A stretch of DNA of 5,577 nucleotides. It comes from Clostridiales bacterium UBA1777 (GTDB taxonomy: Bacteria > Bacillota > Clostridia > Oscillospirales > Oscillospiraceae). Where the stretch lies: positions 204 through 5,780 of the forward strand of contig DCGN01000043.1 of NCBI GenBank assembly GCA_002315275.1. The letters are read 5' to 3'. Positions 1 through 5,577 of this stretch are shown piece after piece. The position numbers and the translations under genes are program-made. Under the pieces are notes generated by a model. That model did no database searches and was not told where the DNA came from. It saw only the letters and a program-made list of their open reading frames with translations. How positions within the stretch are numbered: position 1 is the stretch's first letter; each line of letters opens with the position of its first letter.

Positions 1-339
1 GTGGAGACCAAGACAGCCTTTGCCGAAAAGCTGATCCGGCTCTTTGAAGAACGCACAGGAATCAAGGTAACCCCTTACATTGAGGAACTGGAGATCGCCA
101 CGCCCTGGACCATGTGTAACTATGTCAATGTTCCTCAGGGTGCAGCCTATGGCTTTGAACTGAAGGACTGGGATAACATGATGCCCCGAATGATGATGAT
201 GGGCACTGAGTTCCCGGTGAAGGGACTGAAGTTTGTAGGTGCTGCGTCCATCCGCGGTGACGGCTATAACTCTGCAATCTTCAGCGGAGATACGCTGGCG
301 AAGAAAACTCTGGCAGAAATGAAAGCAGAGGAGGCATAA
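1..339 (+). CDS. NAD(P)/FAD-dependent oxidoreductase, phytoene-desaturase-like, C-terminal part (5' end outside window)
   Basis: This is the last 112 codons of a flavoprotein whose N-terminal Rossmann (GxGxxG) FAD-binding part lies upstream of the window. The GTG at base 1 is in frame but is probably internal. The visible part matches the C-terminus of the CrtI/carotenoid-isomerase-like amine-oxidase superfamily. A TPWT motif (residues 34-37) is followed by a Gly-rich GAAYGFEL stretch. A closing FAD-contact segment reads KGLKFVG (74-80), then GDGYNSAIFSG (86-96), equivalent to the usual 'GL-aGd...G..gA..SG' ending. Such enzymes oxidise, reduce or isomerise C-C bonds in hydrophobic substrates; the substrate here cannot be read from the sequence. 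A Met-rich patch (six Met in residues 60-67) is unusual. The stop lies 3 bp before the next gene, an iron-sulfur reductase, which suggests one operon and a shared electron pathway. The superfamily call is fairly firm; the specific function is unknown. Confidence 0.75.
   Translation: METKTAFAEKLIRLFEERTGIKVTPYIEELEIATPWTMCNYVNVPQGAAYGFELKDWDNMMPRMMMMGTEFPVKGLKFVGAASIRGDGYNSAIFSGDTLAKKTLAEMKAEEA
327..334 (+). promoter_or_regulatory. Ribosome binding site inside the end of the upstream gene
   Basis: AGAGGAGG lies in the last codons of the upstream flavoprotein, 8 bases before the ATG at 343. It fixes that start. Because the site overlaps the upstream coding end, translation of the two redox genes is probably coupled. 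Confidence 0.8.
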
Positions 340-342
340 ATA

Positions 343-1563
343 ATGGCAGAGAATAAACTGAACTATAAAGTAGGTATTATCGGCAAGCTGGATATGCTCC
401 GTTTCAAGAAGATGCCTGAGGTACGTGAGAAGGCCATCCAGGCGGCATCTGCTGCACCTCTGCCCAAAACGCTCACAACCAATGAAATGGCCAGACTGCG
501 CCATCCCGAGAAGCAGCAGGTTGTCATCAGTGAGATCAGGCAGAATGGTGCCGATGCAAAAACAGTTGTTCTCAAGAGTGTGGATGGAAGTCCCCTTGCC
601 CTCTATAGAGCCGGACAGTATATCAGTGTTAGTGTCCCTATTGGCGGCACGCTTACCACCCGCTCCTACTCCCTCTGTGGATCTCCGGCATGGGCTCACC
701 GTGGAGAGTACAACATAACCGTAAAACGGGACGACAGCGGCTTTGTTTCTCCCTACATACAGGATGAATGGAAAGTTGGACAGAAGATTACTATCTCCGG
801 CCCACAGGGACATCTCTACTATGAGCGCATCCGTGATGCAAAAAAAGTAGTCGCGCTTGCTGGTGGTTCCGGAATCACTCCCTTTATGGGCATGGCCTAT
901 GCACTGAAAGACGGTCTGGAAGATTTTGATCTCACCATAATCTTCGGTTCCCGGAAAGCAGACGGCATTGTGTACAAGAAGGAACTGGATGAGATCTGTG
1001 CTGTCTGCAATAAAGTACACGTGGTGCACGTTCTCTCTGACGAGGAAGTTTCCGGCTATGAGCACGGCTTTATCACTTCTGATCTTATTCGGAAGTATGG
1101 TGGGGAGCCGGAAAGCTACAGTATTTTTATGTGTGGCCCTCAGGCTATGTACAATTTCCTGGATGGTGAGATTGCCAAACTGGGACTCCGACGCAAATTC
1201 GTTCGCCGTGAGCTCTTTGGAGCAATCAAGGAACCGTGGAATCAGCCCGGCTACCCCGAAGAAGCACGGAGCAAGACCTTCACTTTGAAAGTCACACAGT
1301 GCGGCAAAGAATACAATATCCAGGCTTCCGCTGATGAATCTCTTTTAGTAGCCATTGAACGGGCCGGTATTGCTGCTCCATCCCGCTGCCGTAGTGGCGA
1401 ATGCGGTTGGTGCCGTTCCAAGCTCGTATCCGGAACTGTTTATGTTCCCGCTGATAACGACGGCCGCCGTTGGGGCGACAAGGAATACGGTTATATTCAT
1501 CCGTGTGCATCTTTCCCCACCTCCGATCTTGTTATTGAGGTTCCGGGCGAGTATCTGCTCTGA
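343..1563 (+). CDS. NAD(P)H:acceptor reductase with FAD-binding FR-type domain and C-terminal 2Fe-2S ferredoxin domain
   Basis: This 406-residue cytosolic protein joins three redox modules. Residues 1-50 are an N-terminal extension with no motif I recognise. Residues about 55-160 form the FAD-binding ferredoxin-reductase barrel, with RSYSLCGSP (107-115) as the RxYS flavin motif. Residues about 165-290 form the NAD(P)-binding domain, with GGSGITP (174-180) and CGPQAMY (264-270). Residues about 311-406 are a plant-type ferredoxin domain with cluster ligands Cys349, Cys354, Cys357 and Cys388 in CX4CX2C...C spacing. No signal peptide or membrane segment is seen. Related architectures (phenol hydroxylase, benzoate dioxygenase and CDP-6-deoxy-glucoseen reductases, Hcr) move electrons from NAD(P)H through FAD to the cluster and on to a partner. 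The adjacent flavoprotein is the obvious candidate partner, by inference. A strong ribosome binding site supports this start. The domain call is secure; the physiological substrate is unknown. Confidence 0.93.
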   Translation: MAENKLNYKVGIIGKLDMLRFKKMPEVREKAIQAASAAPLPKTLTTNEMARLRHPEKQQVVISEIRQNGADAKTVVLKSVDGSPLALYRAGQYISVSVPIGGTLTTRSYSLCGSPAWAHRGEYNITVKRDDSGFVSPYIQDEWKVGQKITISGPQGHLYYERIRDAKKVVALAGGSGITPFMGMAYALKDGLEDFDLTIIFGSRKADGIVYKKELDEICAVCNKVHVVHVLSDEEVSGYEHGFITSDLIRKYGGEPESYSIFMCGPQAMYNFLDGEIAKLGLRRKFVRRELFGAIKEPWNQPGYPEEARSKTFTLKVTQCGKEYNIQASADESLLVAIERAGIAAPSRCRSGECGWCRSKLVSGTVYVPADNDGRRWGDKEYGYIHPCASFPTSDLVIEVPGEYLL

Positions 1564-1579
1564 TATTTTCAGTTTTTTC

Positions 1580-1610
1580 GCATATCCCCGCAATTATAGC
1601 GGGGATATGC
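1580..1610 (+). terminator. Perfect 12-bp hairpin between the redox pair and the VWA-LRR-AAA+ unit (probable terminator)
   Basis: GCATATCCCCGC (1580-1591) is exactly complementary to GCGGGGATATGC (1599-1610), with a 7-base AT-only loop. It starts 16 bases after the redox gene stop, as expected for a factor-independent terminator. The following bases (TTATGTAAGG) are only weakly T-rich, and a T run (1573-1578) lies before the stem rather than after it. Termination may therefore be partial, or the stem may act as a 3'-end stabiliser or attenuator. The stem ends 5 bases before the next gene's ribosome binding site. Confidence 0.6.
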
Positions 1611-1615
1611 TTATG

Positions 1616-1623
1616 TAAGGAGG
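1616..1623 (+). promoter_or_regulatory. Ribosome binding site of the VWA gene
   Basis: TAAGGAGG, close to the ideal anti-16S match, sits 5 bases before the ATG at 1629 and directly follows the hairpin at 1580-1610. It decides the start of the VWA gene and predicts strong translation initiation. Confidence 0.85.
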
Positions 1624-1628
1624 CCGGC

Positions 1629-2933
1629 ATGGCTGACAAAGGAATAGTTTCCCCGGAGGCTCTGGCTTTTGAAATACTGTCGCTTTCCAGAAGCACGCTT
1701 GCCGTCAGCCTGCGGTTTTTGGACAGGGCTCTTTTCCGCCTTGAATATAAATGCACAGACCGTCCTCACTTTGCAAGCGACGGACGGAGGCTTTATTACG
1801 AGCCGTGGTACATTCTGTCTCAGTACCGCTCCGATCCGACCTTGATAACGCGTGACCTTTTGCATCTTCTGATGCATCTCATATACAGACACAGCTTTGT
1901 CGGTAAGGGTATCGATAGAACATACTGGGATCTTGCGGCGGACATCGCCGTTGAAAACACGATCAACGAGATGAAAAAGGTGTCGTTTTCTTCTGCGCGT
2001 GCATCGAGGCAATGGGAATATACCGAGCTTCTGCGCTCCGAGGTCGGCACGCTGACAGCAGAAAAGATCTACCGCTGGCTCGCTGCAAGCGGTATGGCAT
2101 ACTCCGAAGCCGAGGAGCTTCGCCGCAGCTTCTTCGGAGACGAACACGGACTTTGGTACGAGGTAGACGGAGAAGACTGCATAGTAATAGACGTAAACGT
2201 CAGGGATGACTGGGAAGAGATTTCCAAACGAATGGAAACCGAGCTTGACCTTCTTCGTGAAGACAGCAGCTCCCCTCTTATCCAGAATCTGCGCAGCCTG
2301 AACCGCGCAAAATACGATTATTCGAAATTTCTGCGCCGCTTCGGTGAATGGAGCGAGTCGCTTATTATATCCGACGAGGAATTTGACAACAACTACTATA
2401 CCTTCGGGCTGAATACCTACGGAAACATGCCCTTTATCGAGCCGCTTGAGTACTCCGAGCAGCAGACGATACGGGATTTCGTCATTGCAATCGACACTTC
2501 CGGCTCTGTTAAGGGTGATGTAGTGCAGGCCTTTATTCAGCATACCCACGATATTCTCAGCAAGCGCGAGAGCTTCCGTTCAAGGATCAACATGCACATC
2601 ATCCAATGCGATGACCGTATCCGCGAGGATGTGCTGATAACATGCAAAGAGGATTTTGACGCGTATATATCCTCCATGGAGATCAAGGGTCTCGGGTGCA
2701 CGGATTTCAGACCCGTTTTCGAGTATGTGGATTGGCTCATAGCGTCCGGAGAGCTTACTTCATTGCGCGGCCTTATTTACTTCACGGACGGGCTCGGCAC
2801 GTTTCCGGCCCGGAAGCCGAAATACGAAACAGCCTTCATCCTCCACCGAGGAGACTATGACGAGCCTGAGCTGCCCGTTTGGGCAACGCATATGGTCATG
2901 TCCGATGAGGATGTTCTGAACTTAGGAAAATGA
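1629..2933 (+). CDS. DUF2201-type protein: degenerate metallopeptidase-like domain plus C-terminal VWA domain
   Basis: This 434-residue soluble protein has two recognisable parts. The N-terminal half resembles the 'putative metallopeptidase' domain that accompanies VWA-like (DUF2201) proteins. His79, His83 and His88 keep the H-x3-H-x4-H spacing and are followed by WDLAADIAVE (100-109). The Glu expected after the first His is Leu (HLLMH), so proteolysis is doubtful. A linker carries YDYSKFLRRFGEW (229-241), typical of the family. The C-terminal VWA domain starts near residue 280 and has a complete metal-ion-dependent adhesion site: DTSGS (289-293), Thr358 in GCTDF, and Asp387 in YFTDG. VWA proteins of this type work with MoxR-like AAA+ ATPases as substrate adaptors (compare ViaA, CbbO and NorD), and such an ATPase is encoded two genes downstream. 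The stop lies 1 bp before the next ATG. The family assignment is strong; the process served is unknown. Confidence 0.9.
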   Translation: MADKGIVSPEALAFEILSLSRSTLAVSLRFLDRALFRLEYKCTDRPHFASDGRRLYYEPWYILSQYRSDPTLITRDLLHLLMHLIYRHSFVGKGIDRTYWDLAADIAVENTINEMKKVSFSSARASRQWEYTELLRSEVGTLTAEKIYRWLAASGMAYSEAEELRRSFFGDEHGLWYEVDGEDCIVIDVNVRDDWEEISKRMETELDLLREDSSSPLIQNLRSLNRAKYDYSKFLRRFGEWSESLIISDEEFDNNYYTFGLNTYGNMPFIEPLEYSEQQTIRDFVIAIDTSGSVKGDVVQAFIQHTHDILSKRESFRSRINMHIIQCDDRIREDVLITCKEDFDAYISSMEIKGLGCTDFRPVFEYVDWLIASGELTSLRGLIYFTDGLGTFPARKPKYETAFILHRGDYDEPELPVWATHMVMSDEDVLNLGK

Positions 2934-2934
2934 T

Positions 2935-3753
2935 ATGGAACTTTTTATCGCTCCCGGCACAACAGAAATAGAAGACGGTTTATACTGCGAAAGAGAGGAT
3001 ATTGACACTCTCGTGCTGCCCGATTCTCTCGAACGGATCGGAGCCGAGGCTTTCTCCGGATGTGTTAATCTCAGAGCGCTTATCTGTCCTCCTTCGCTTT
3101 CCGAAATAGGCCCGGCGGCATTTATGGGATGTTCTTCGCTTAGGCGTGCCGTTCTCTCCGAAGCGCAGACGGAGATATCCGATGGTTGCTTTCTCGAATG
3201 CGAATCTCTTAATGAGCTTCGCTTCTCCTCAAAGCTCAAGTCCGTCGGTTCTCTCGCTCTTCAGGGCACCGCTCTTGAAACATTCAATGCGCCGATCTCT
3301 CTCGGCTTTATCGGAGAGCAGGCATTTTGGGATTGCAATAAACTCAGGGAAGTCAATGTGCCGAATCATTCCTGCATCATTGAGCAGGACGCCTTCGGAA
3401 GCTGTTATGAGCTTACGCGCGGATACATTGCGGCGGGCTATTGCGGGAAAGACGATCCCGTCTCCAATCTGCTGTACACACTGCTCATTCTCTCCTGCCC
3501 AGATAAGCATACCGCGGCAGACATCTCTCGCGCAGAGAGCTTTGTGCGCAGAAATGAAGCCCTTATTATGGAATGGGTGCTTGAGCACAAAAACACCGCG
3601 TCAATGACCGGTATTATGCAAAGACGGCTTATTGATACTGAAAACATCGGAAAATATGTTGCCATGGCCTCCGAACGGGGCTATACTGAGCTTACTGCAC
3701 TGTTGCTGAAATTTGCAGGTGAAGCAGACATTGAAGCGGAGTTTGAACTATGA
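2935..3753 (+). CDS. Cytosolic BspA-like leucine-rich repeat (LRR_5) protein with helical, ankyrin-like tail
   Basis: The protein has 272 residues with no signal peptide, membrane helix or cell-wall anchor, so it should be cytosolic, unlike classical surface BspA proteins. Residues 26-163 hold six leucine-rich repeats, almost all 23 residues long, with the LRR_5 pattern 'IG..AF.gC..L'. Aromatic positions are Phe40, 63, 86, 131 and 154, and Cys recurs at 43, 66, 89, 134 and 157. The fourth repeat departs from this, with Leu109 and Thr112. Residues 165-272 are predicted helical; the end (ASERGYTELTALLLKF, 245-260) resembles one ankyrin helix pair. Leucine-rich repeats normally bind proteins. 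The gene starts 1 bp after the VWA stop, with AGGA at 2924-2927, and its TGA overlaps the AAA+ start. It is therefore probably a partner, recognition subunit or client of the VWA/AAA+ machine. The fold is secure; the role is inferred. Confidence 0.88.
   Translation: MELFIAPGTTEIEDGLYCEREDIDTLVLPDSLERIGAEAFSGCVNLRALICPPSLSEIGPAAFMGCSSLRRAVLSEAQTEISDGCFLECESLNELRFSSKLKSVGSLALQGTALETFNAPISLGFIGEQAFWDCNKLREVNVPNHSCIIEQDAFGSCYELTRGYIAAGYCGKDDPVSNLLYTLLILSCPDKHTAADISRAESFVRRNEALIMEWVLEHKNTASMTGIMQRRLIDTENIGKYVAMASERGYTELTALLLKFAGEADIEAEFEL
3010..3423 (+). repeat. Six tandem leucine-rich repeats (protein-level) in the LRR gene
   Basis: The translated units cover residues 26-48, 49-71, 72-94, 95-117, about 118-139 and about 140-163. 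They have a 23-residue period, with one 22-residue step between repeats four and five. Conserved positions are a hydrophobic start, Ile/Val-Gly near the middle, Ala-Phe, then Gly/Glu/Asp/Ser-Cys and Leu. The repetition is clear in the protein but not as long identical DNA stretches, so the repeats are old and diverged, not a recent expansion. Confidence 0.85.
3737..3753 (+). promoter_or_regulatory. Translational coupling site: CGGAG plus ATGA start/stop overlap
   Basis: CGGAG (3737-3741) lies 8 bases before the ATG at 3750. That ATG overlaps the TGA (3751-3753) of the leucine-rich repeat gene. Such an ATGA overlap lets ribosomes terminate and restart, and it usually links proteins needed in fixed proportion. 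It is the strongest sequence evidence that the LRR protein and the ATPase function together. Confidence 0.75.
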
Positions 3754-5210
3754 ATATTTTCGAAGCGAAAAAACAGATAAAGAACGCAATGCGCGCGTAC
3801 TTTGAAAAGGATGAATACGGCTGCTTCATCATCCCGCCCGAGGCTCAGCGCCCCGTATTCCTGATGGGACCTCCGGGCATCGGCAAAACGGCCATTATGG
3901 CGCAGATAGCGCAGGAGCTCGGAGTCGGGCTTCTCAGCTATTCAATGACCCATCATACGCGGCAGAGCGCGCTCGGCCTCCCTCTGATAGAGAAGAAATG
4001 CTACGGCGGGACAGAGTGCAGCGTCACGGAATACACGATGTCCGAGATCATCGCTTCTATATACGATTTGATGGAGTCCTCGGGCGTTAACGAGGGCATT
4101 CTGTTTCTCGATGAGATCAACTGCGTCTCCGAAACGCTTATGCCGACCATGCTTCAGTTCCTGCAGTATAAAACCTTCGGCAAGCATGCCGTTCCCGGCG
4201 GCTGGCTCGTTGTAACGGCAGGCAACCCTCCCGAGTATAACCGCAGTGCCCACGAGTTTGATATTGCCACATGGGACAGACTCAAGCGCATTGACATTGA
4301 GCCGGACTACGAGGCATGGCGGGAGTATGCTTCTCAAAAGGGTGTCCATCCCGCTGTCACGAGTTATCTCGACATAAAGAAGCAGTATTTTTACAAGCTC
4401 GATAACACCCCGGAGGGTCGCAGATTTGTAACAGCGCGCGGTTGGGATGATCTGAGTGAAATGATAAAGCTTTATGAGCGCTGTGAAATTACCGTTGACA
4501 AGGCGCTCACCTCTCAGTATCTGCAGGACAGAGACATCGCCGAGGACTTTGCGCTTTACTATGAGCTTTTCAACAAATACAAAGCAGATTACAAGATAGC
4601 CGAAATTCTCTCCGGCAACGCGCCCGACGATATTATCTCCCGCGCAGAGGCCGCCGCATTTGACGAGAGGCTCAGCCTCCTCGGGCTCATGCAGGACGCC
4701 GTCAATGCCGACATTCGCTCTGTTATTGAGCTTGAGGATACATTGAAGGAGCTGCTTGTCCTCCTCAAGGAGATCAAAGCCGGCGCATCCGTTTCCGGAA
4801 AGCTTGAGGAATATACCGCAGTATTTGAAAAAAAGAAAAAGAGGGGCTCGTTCTCTCCCGCTGCCGCTCACCGCGCAATGGAGATATCAAGCTTTTTAAA
4901 GGCTCACGCCGAGTCGGATTTTTCATCTGTCAAGGCTGATTACGATGCCATTGTCAGCCGCATGAAGCTCTCCGCCGCCGATGCCGGCAACAAACTCAGG
5001 GCAGAGTTTCTATTCATCGAAAAGGTCTGGCCGGAGGGACAGGAGATGCTTATCCTCATAACCGAGCTCACCTCAAACAGCGACTCCGCCCGCTTCATCG
5101 CCCGCTACGGCAGCGAAGAATATGCCCGTCACAGCGATGAGCTCATGTTCTATCAGCGTCAGGCGCAGATAATTAAGGATCTCGAACAGCTTGACACTAC
5201 TTTAATGTAA
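3750..5210 (+). CDS. MoxR/dynein-type (AAA_5) AAA+ ATPase
   Basis: This is a 486-residue soluble AAA+ ATPase. Residues about 33-240 carry the core: Walker A GPPGIGKT (40-47), Walker B ILFLDE (117-122) with catalytic Glu122, sensor-1 Asn159 in VTAGNPPEYN, a likely arginine finger at Arg177 (WDRLKR), and a sensor-2-like ARGWDDLS segment (229-236). Acidic and aromatic residues around 183-193 follow the pattern of MoxR-related proteins. Residues about 245-486 are a long, mainly helical, charged C-terminal region with no motif I recognise. MoxR-type ATPases form hexamers that remodel or activate target complexes together with VWA-domain adaptors, and the DUF2201 VWA protein of the same unit fits that adaptor role. 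The start is set by the overlap with the upstream TGA and an SD 8 bases away. The ATPase call is very secure; the target is unknown. Confidence 0.93.
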   Translation: MNIFEAKKQIKNAMRAYFEKDEYGCFIIPPEAQRPVFLMGPPGIGKTAIMAQIAQELGVGLLSYSMTHHTRQSALGLPLIEKKCYGGTECSVTEYTMSEIIASIYDLMESSGVNEGILFLDEINCVSETLMPTMLQFLQYKTFGKHAVPGGWLVVTAGNPPEYNRSAHEFDIATWDRLKRIDIEPDYEAWREYASQKGVHPAVTSYLDIKKQYFYKLDNTPEGRRFVTARGWDDLSEMIKLYERCEITVDKALTSQYLQDRDIAEDFALYYELFNKYKADYKIAEILSGNAPDDIISRAEAAAFDERLSLLGLMQDAVNADIRSVIELEDTLKELLVLLKEIKAGASVSGKLEEYTAVFEKKKKRGSFSPAAAHRAMEISSFLKAHAESDFSSVKADYDAIVSRMKLSAADAGNKLRAEFLFIEKVWPEGQEMLILITELTSNSDSARFIARYGSEEYARHSDELMFYQRQAQIIKDLEQLDTTLM

Positions 5211-5213
5211 GGA
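5209..5213 (+). promoter_or_regulatory. Ribosome binding site overlapping the AAA+ stop codon
   Basis: AAGGA begins inside the TAA stop of the ATPase gene (5208-5210) and lies 8 bases before the ATG at 5222. It sets the start of the membrane protein and suggests read-through expression from the upstream unit. No terminator-like hairpin is visible in the 11-base gap. Confidence 0.75.
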
Positions 5214-5221
5214 AAACAGAT

Positions 5222-5577
5222 ATGCGGAAGCTTGCCGTTATGTCCGCCGCTTTTTCGGCGGGCATATTCGCAGCCAACTACATATTTCAGACAGCGCAGC
5301 TGCTCAGGTGCAGCCTCATTTTGGCTGTACTCGGCATTGCTGCGCTTATTATTATGCCACGCAGGAGAAAATTCACAGCGTTTGTTCTCCTCAGCACCGC
5401 TTTGGGGCTTCTCTGCTTTTACGGAGCGTATTCTTCAAAGGCCATCCCTGCCAAGGCCACCTGCGGAGACGATGTCAGCATCGAACTTCGAATGACTGCG
5501 TATCCCTCAGCGGGGAAGAACTGTCTGAAATGCGAGGGCATTCTGATTGGCGATAATGCGCCGAAGCTGAAGTGCGT
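5222..5577 (+). CDS. comEC: Probable ComEC/Rec2-family DNA-uptake membrane protein, N-terminal part (3' end outside window)
   Basis: I translated this frame by hand. It is open from the ATG to the window edge (118 full codons). The protein starts MRKLAVMSAAFSAG and shows three likely transmembrane helices at residues 4-22, 30-45 and 51-70. A basic PRRRK patch (46-50) lies between helices two and three, so by the positive-inside rule the segment after residue 70 is outside the cell. There it continues with a CGDDVSIELRMTAYPSAG-like strand pattern that resembles the start of the DUF4131/OB-fold region of ComEC ('G..V.l.G.V..YP'). Cys81, 101, 104 and 118 fall in this outer segment. ComEC forms the channel that takes in single-stranded DNA in competent bacteria. 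The diagnostic competence domain and metallo-beta-lactamase-like domain would lie beyond the window, so the call rests on topology and a short motif. Another polytopic membrane protein remains possible. Confidence 0.6.
   Translation, partial: MRKLAVMSAAFSAGIFAANYIFQTAQLLRCSLILAVLGIAALIIMPRRRKFTAFVLLSTALGLLCFYGAYSSKAIPAKATCGDDVSIELRMTAYPSAGKNCLKCEGILIGDNAPKLKC

Noticed and set aside
1593..1598. Minus-strand TATAAT (a -10 box) in the hairpin loop
   Set aside because: No minus-strand gene follows it, and I found no convincing -35 element at proper spacing. The AT-only loop makes a chance match likely.
1573..1601. Possible + strand promoter (TTTTTT, 17 bases, TATAGC) before the VWA gene
   Set aside because: Both boxes are poor matches and the second falls inside the hairpin. 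The three-gene unit may well have a promoter here, but this sequence does not support a specific call.
1613..1618. ATGTAA start-stop mini-ORF before the VWA gene; the ATGTAAGGA string recurs at 5206-5214
   Set aside because: The first copy has no ribosome binding site of its own. The shared string is just ATG followed by a stop that overlaps a Shine-Dalgarno sequence, which is expected by chance.
1564..1628. A possible change of sequence origin (transfer or assembly join) between the redox pair and the VWA unit
   Set aside because: Arg, Leu and Lys codon choices looked mixed on both sides by eye, and there is no repeat or integration-like sequence at the junction. Composition statistics could revisit this.
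1611..2549. Long open frame on the minus strand (about 312 codons) opposite the VWA gene
   Set aside because: The + strand frame here has clear family motifs and a strong ribosome binding site. The minus translation shows no recognisable domain and looks like a by-product of codon bias.
3942..4871. Long open frame on the minus strand (about 309 codons) opposite the AAA+ gene
   Set aside because: It lies fully inside a gene with Walker A, Walker B and sensor motifs, and its own translation has no coherent motif. It is a mirror of the ATPase codon pattern.
5232..5556. Overlapping + strand open frames within the ComEC-like gene
   Set aside because: They lack ribosome binding sites. The frame starting at 5222 has one and encodes an ordered membrane topology.

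Overview
The window most likely comes from a Gram-positive anaerobe of the Clostridia (Oscillospiraceae/Ruminococcaceae or Lachnospiraceae type). This is inferred from strong AGGAGG-like ribosome binding sites, mid-range base composition, tightly packed co-directional genes, and protein types common in that group: a DUF2201-type VWA protein with a clostridial-style HxxxH motif, cytosolic BspA-like leucine-rich repeats, and NAD(P)H/2Fe-2S flavoproteins. No rRNA, tRNA, CRISPR array or insertion sequence was seen. All six supported genes are on the + strand.

Region 1 (1-1563) is a redox gene pair. It opens with the C-terminal end of a phytoene-desaturase-like NAD(P)/FAD-dependent oxidoreductase, cut by the window edge. 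Three bases later comes a complete ferredoxin-reductase-type protein with FAD, NAD(P) and plant-type 2Fe-2S domains in one chain. The layout suggests that the second protein passes electrons from NAD(P)H to the first, or to a shared substrate system. A perfect 12-bp inverted repeat (1580-1610) closes this unit.

Region 2 (1629-5210) is a compact three-gene unit: a DUF2201 protein (degenerate metallopeptidase domain plus VWA domain), a cytosolic protein with six 23-residue leucine-rich repeats, and a MoxR/dynein-type AAA+ ATPase. The spacings are 1 bp and a 4-bp ATGA overlap. AAA+ ATPase plus VWA adaptor pairs are known remodelling chaperones (RavA-ViaA, CbbQ-CbbO, NorQ-NorD). The leucine-rich repeat protein between them is the unusual part, and it could be the module's recognition subunit or its client. 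This is the best candidate in the window for an incompletely described system.

Region 3 (5222-5577) is the start of a membrane protein that runs off the window. It has three predicted transmembrane helices followed by an extracytoplasmic segment resembling the N-terminus of ComEC/Rec2, the DNA-uptake channel. Its ribosome binding site overlaps the stop codon of the AAA+ gene, so it may be co-expressed with the chaperone-like module.
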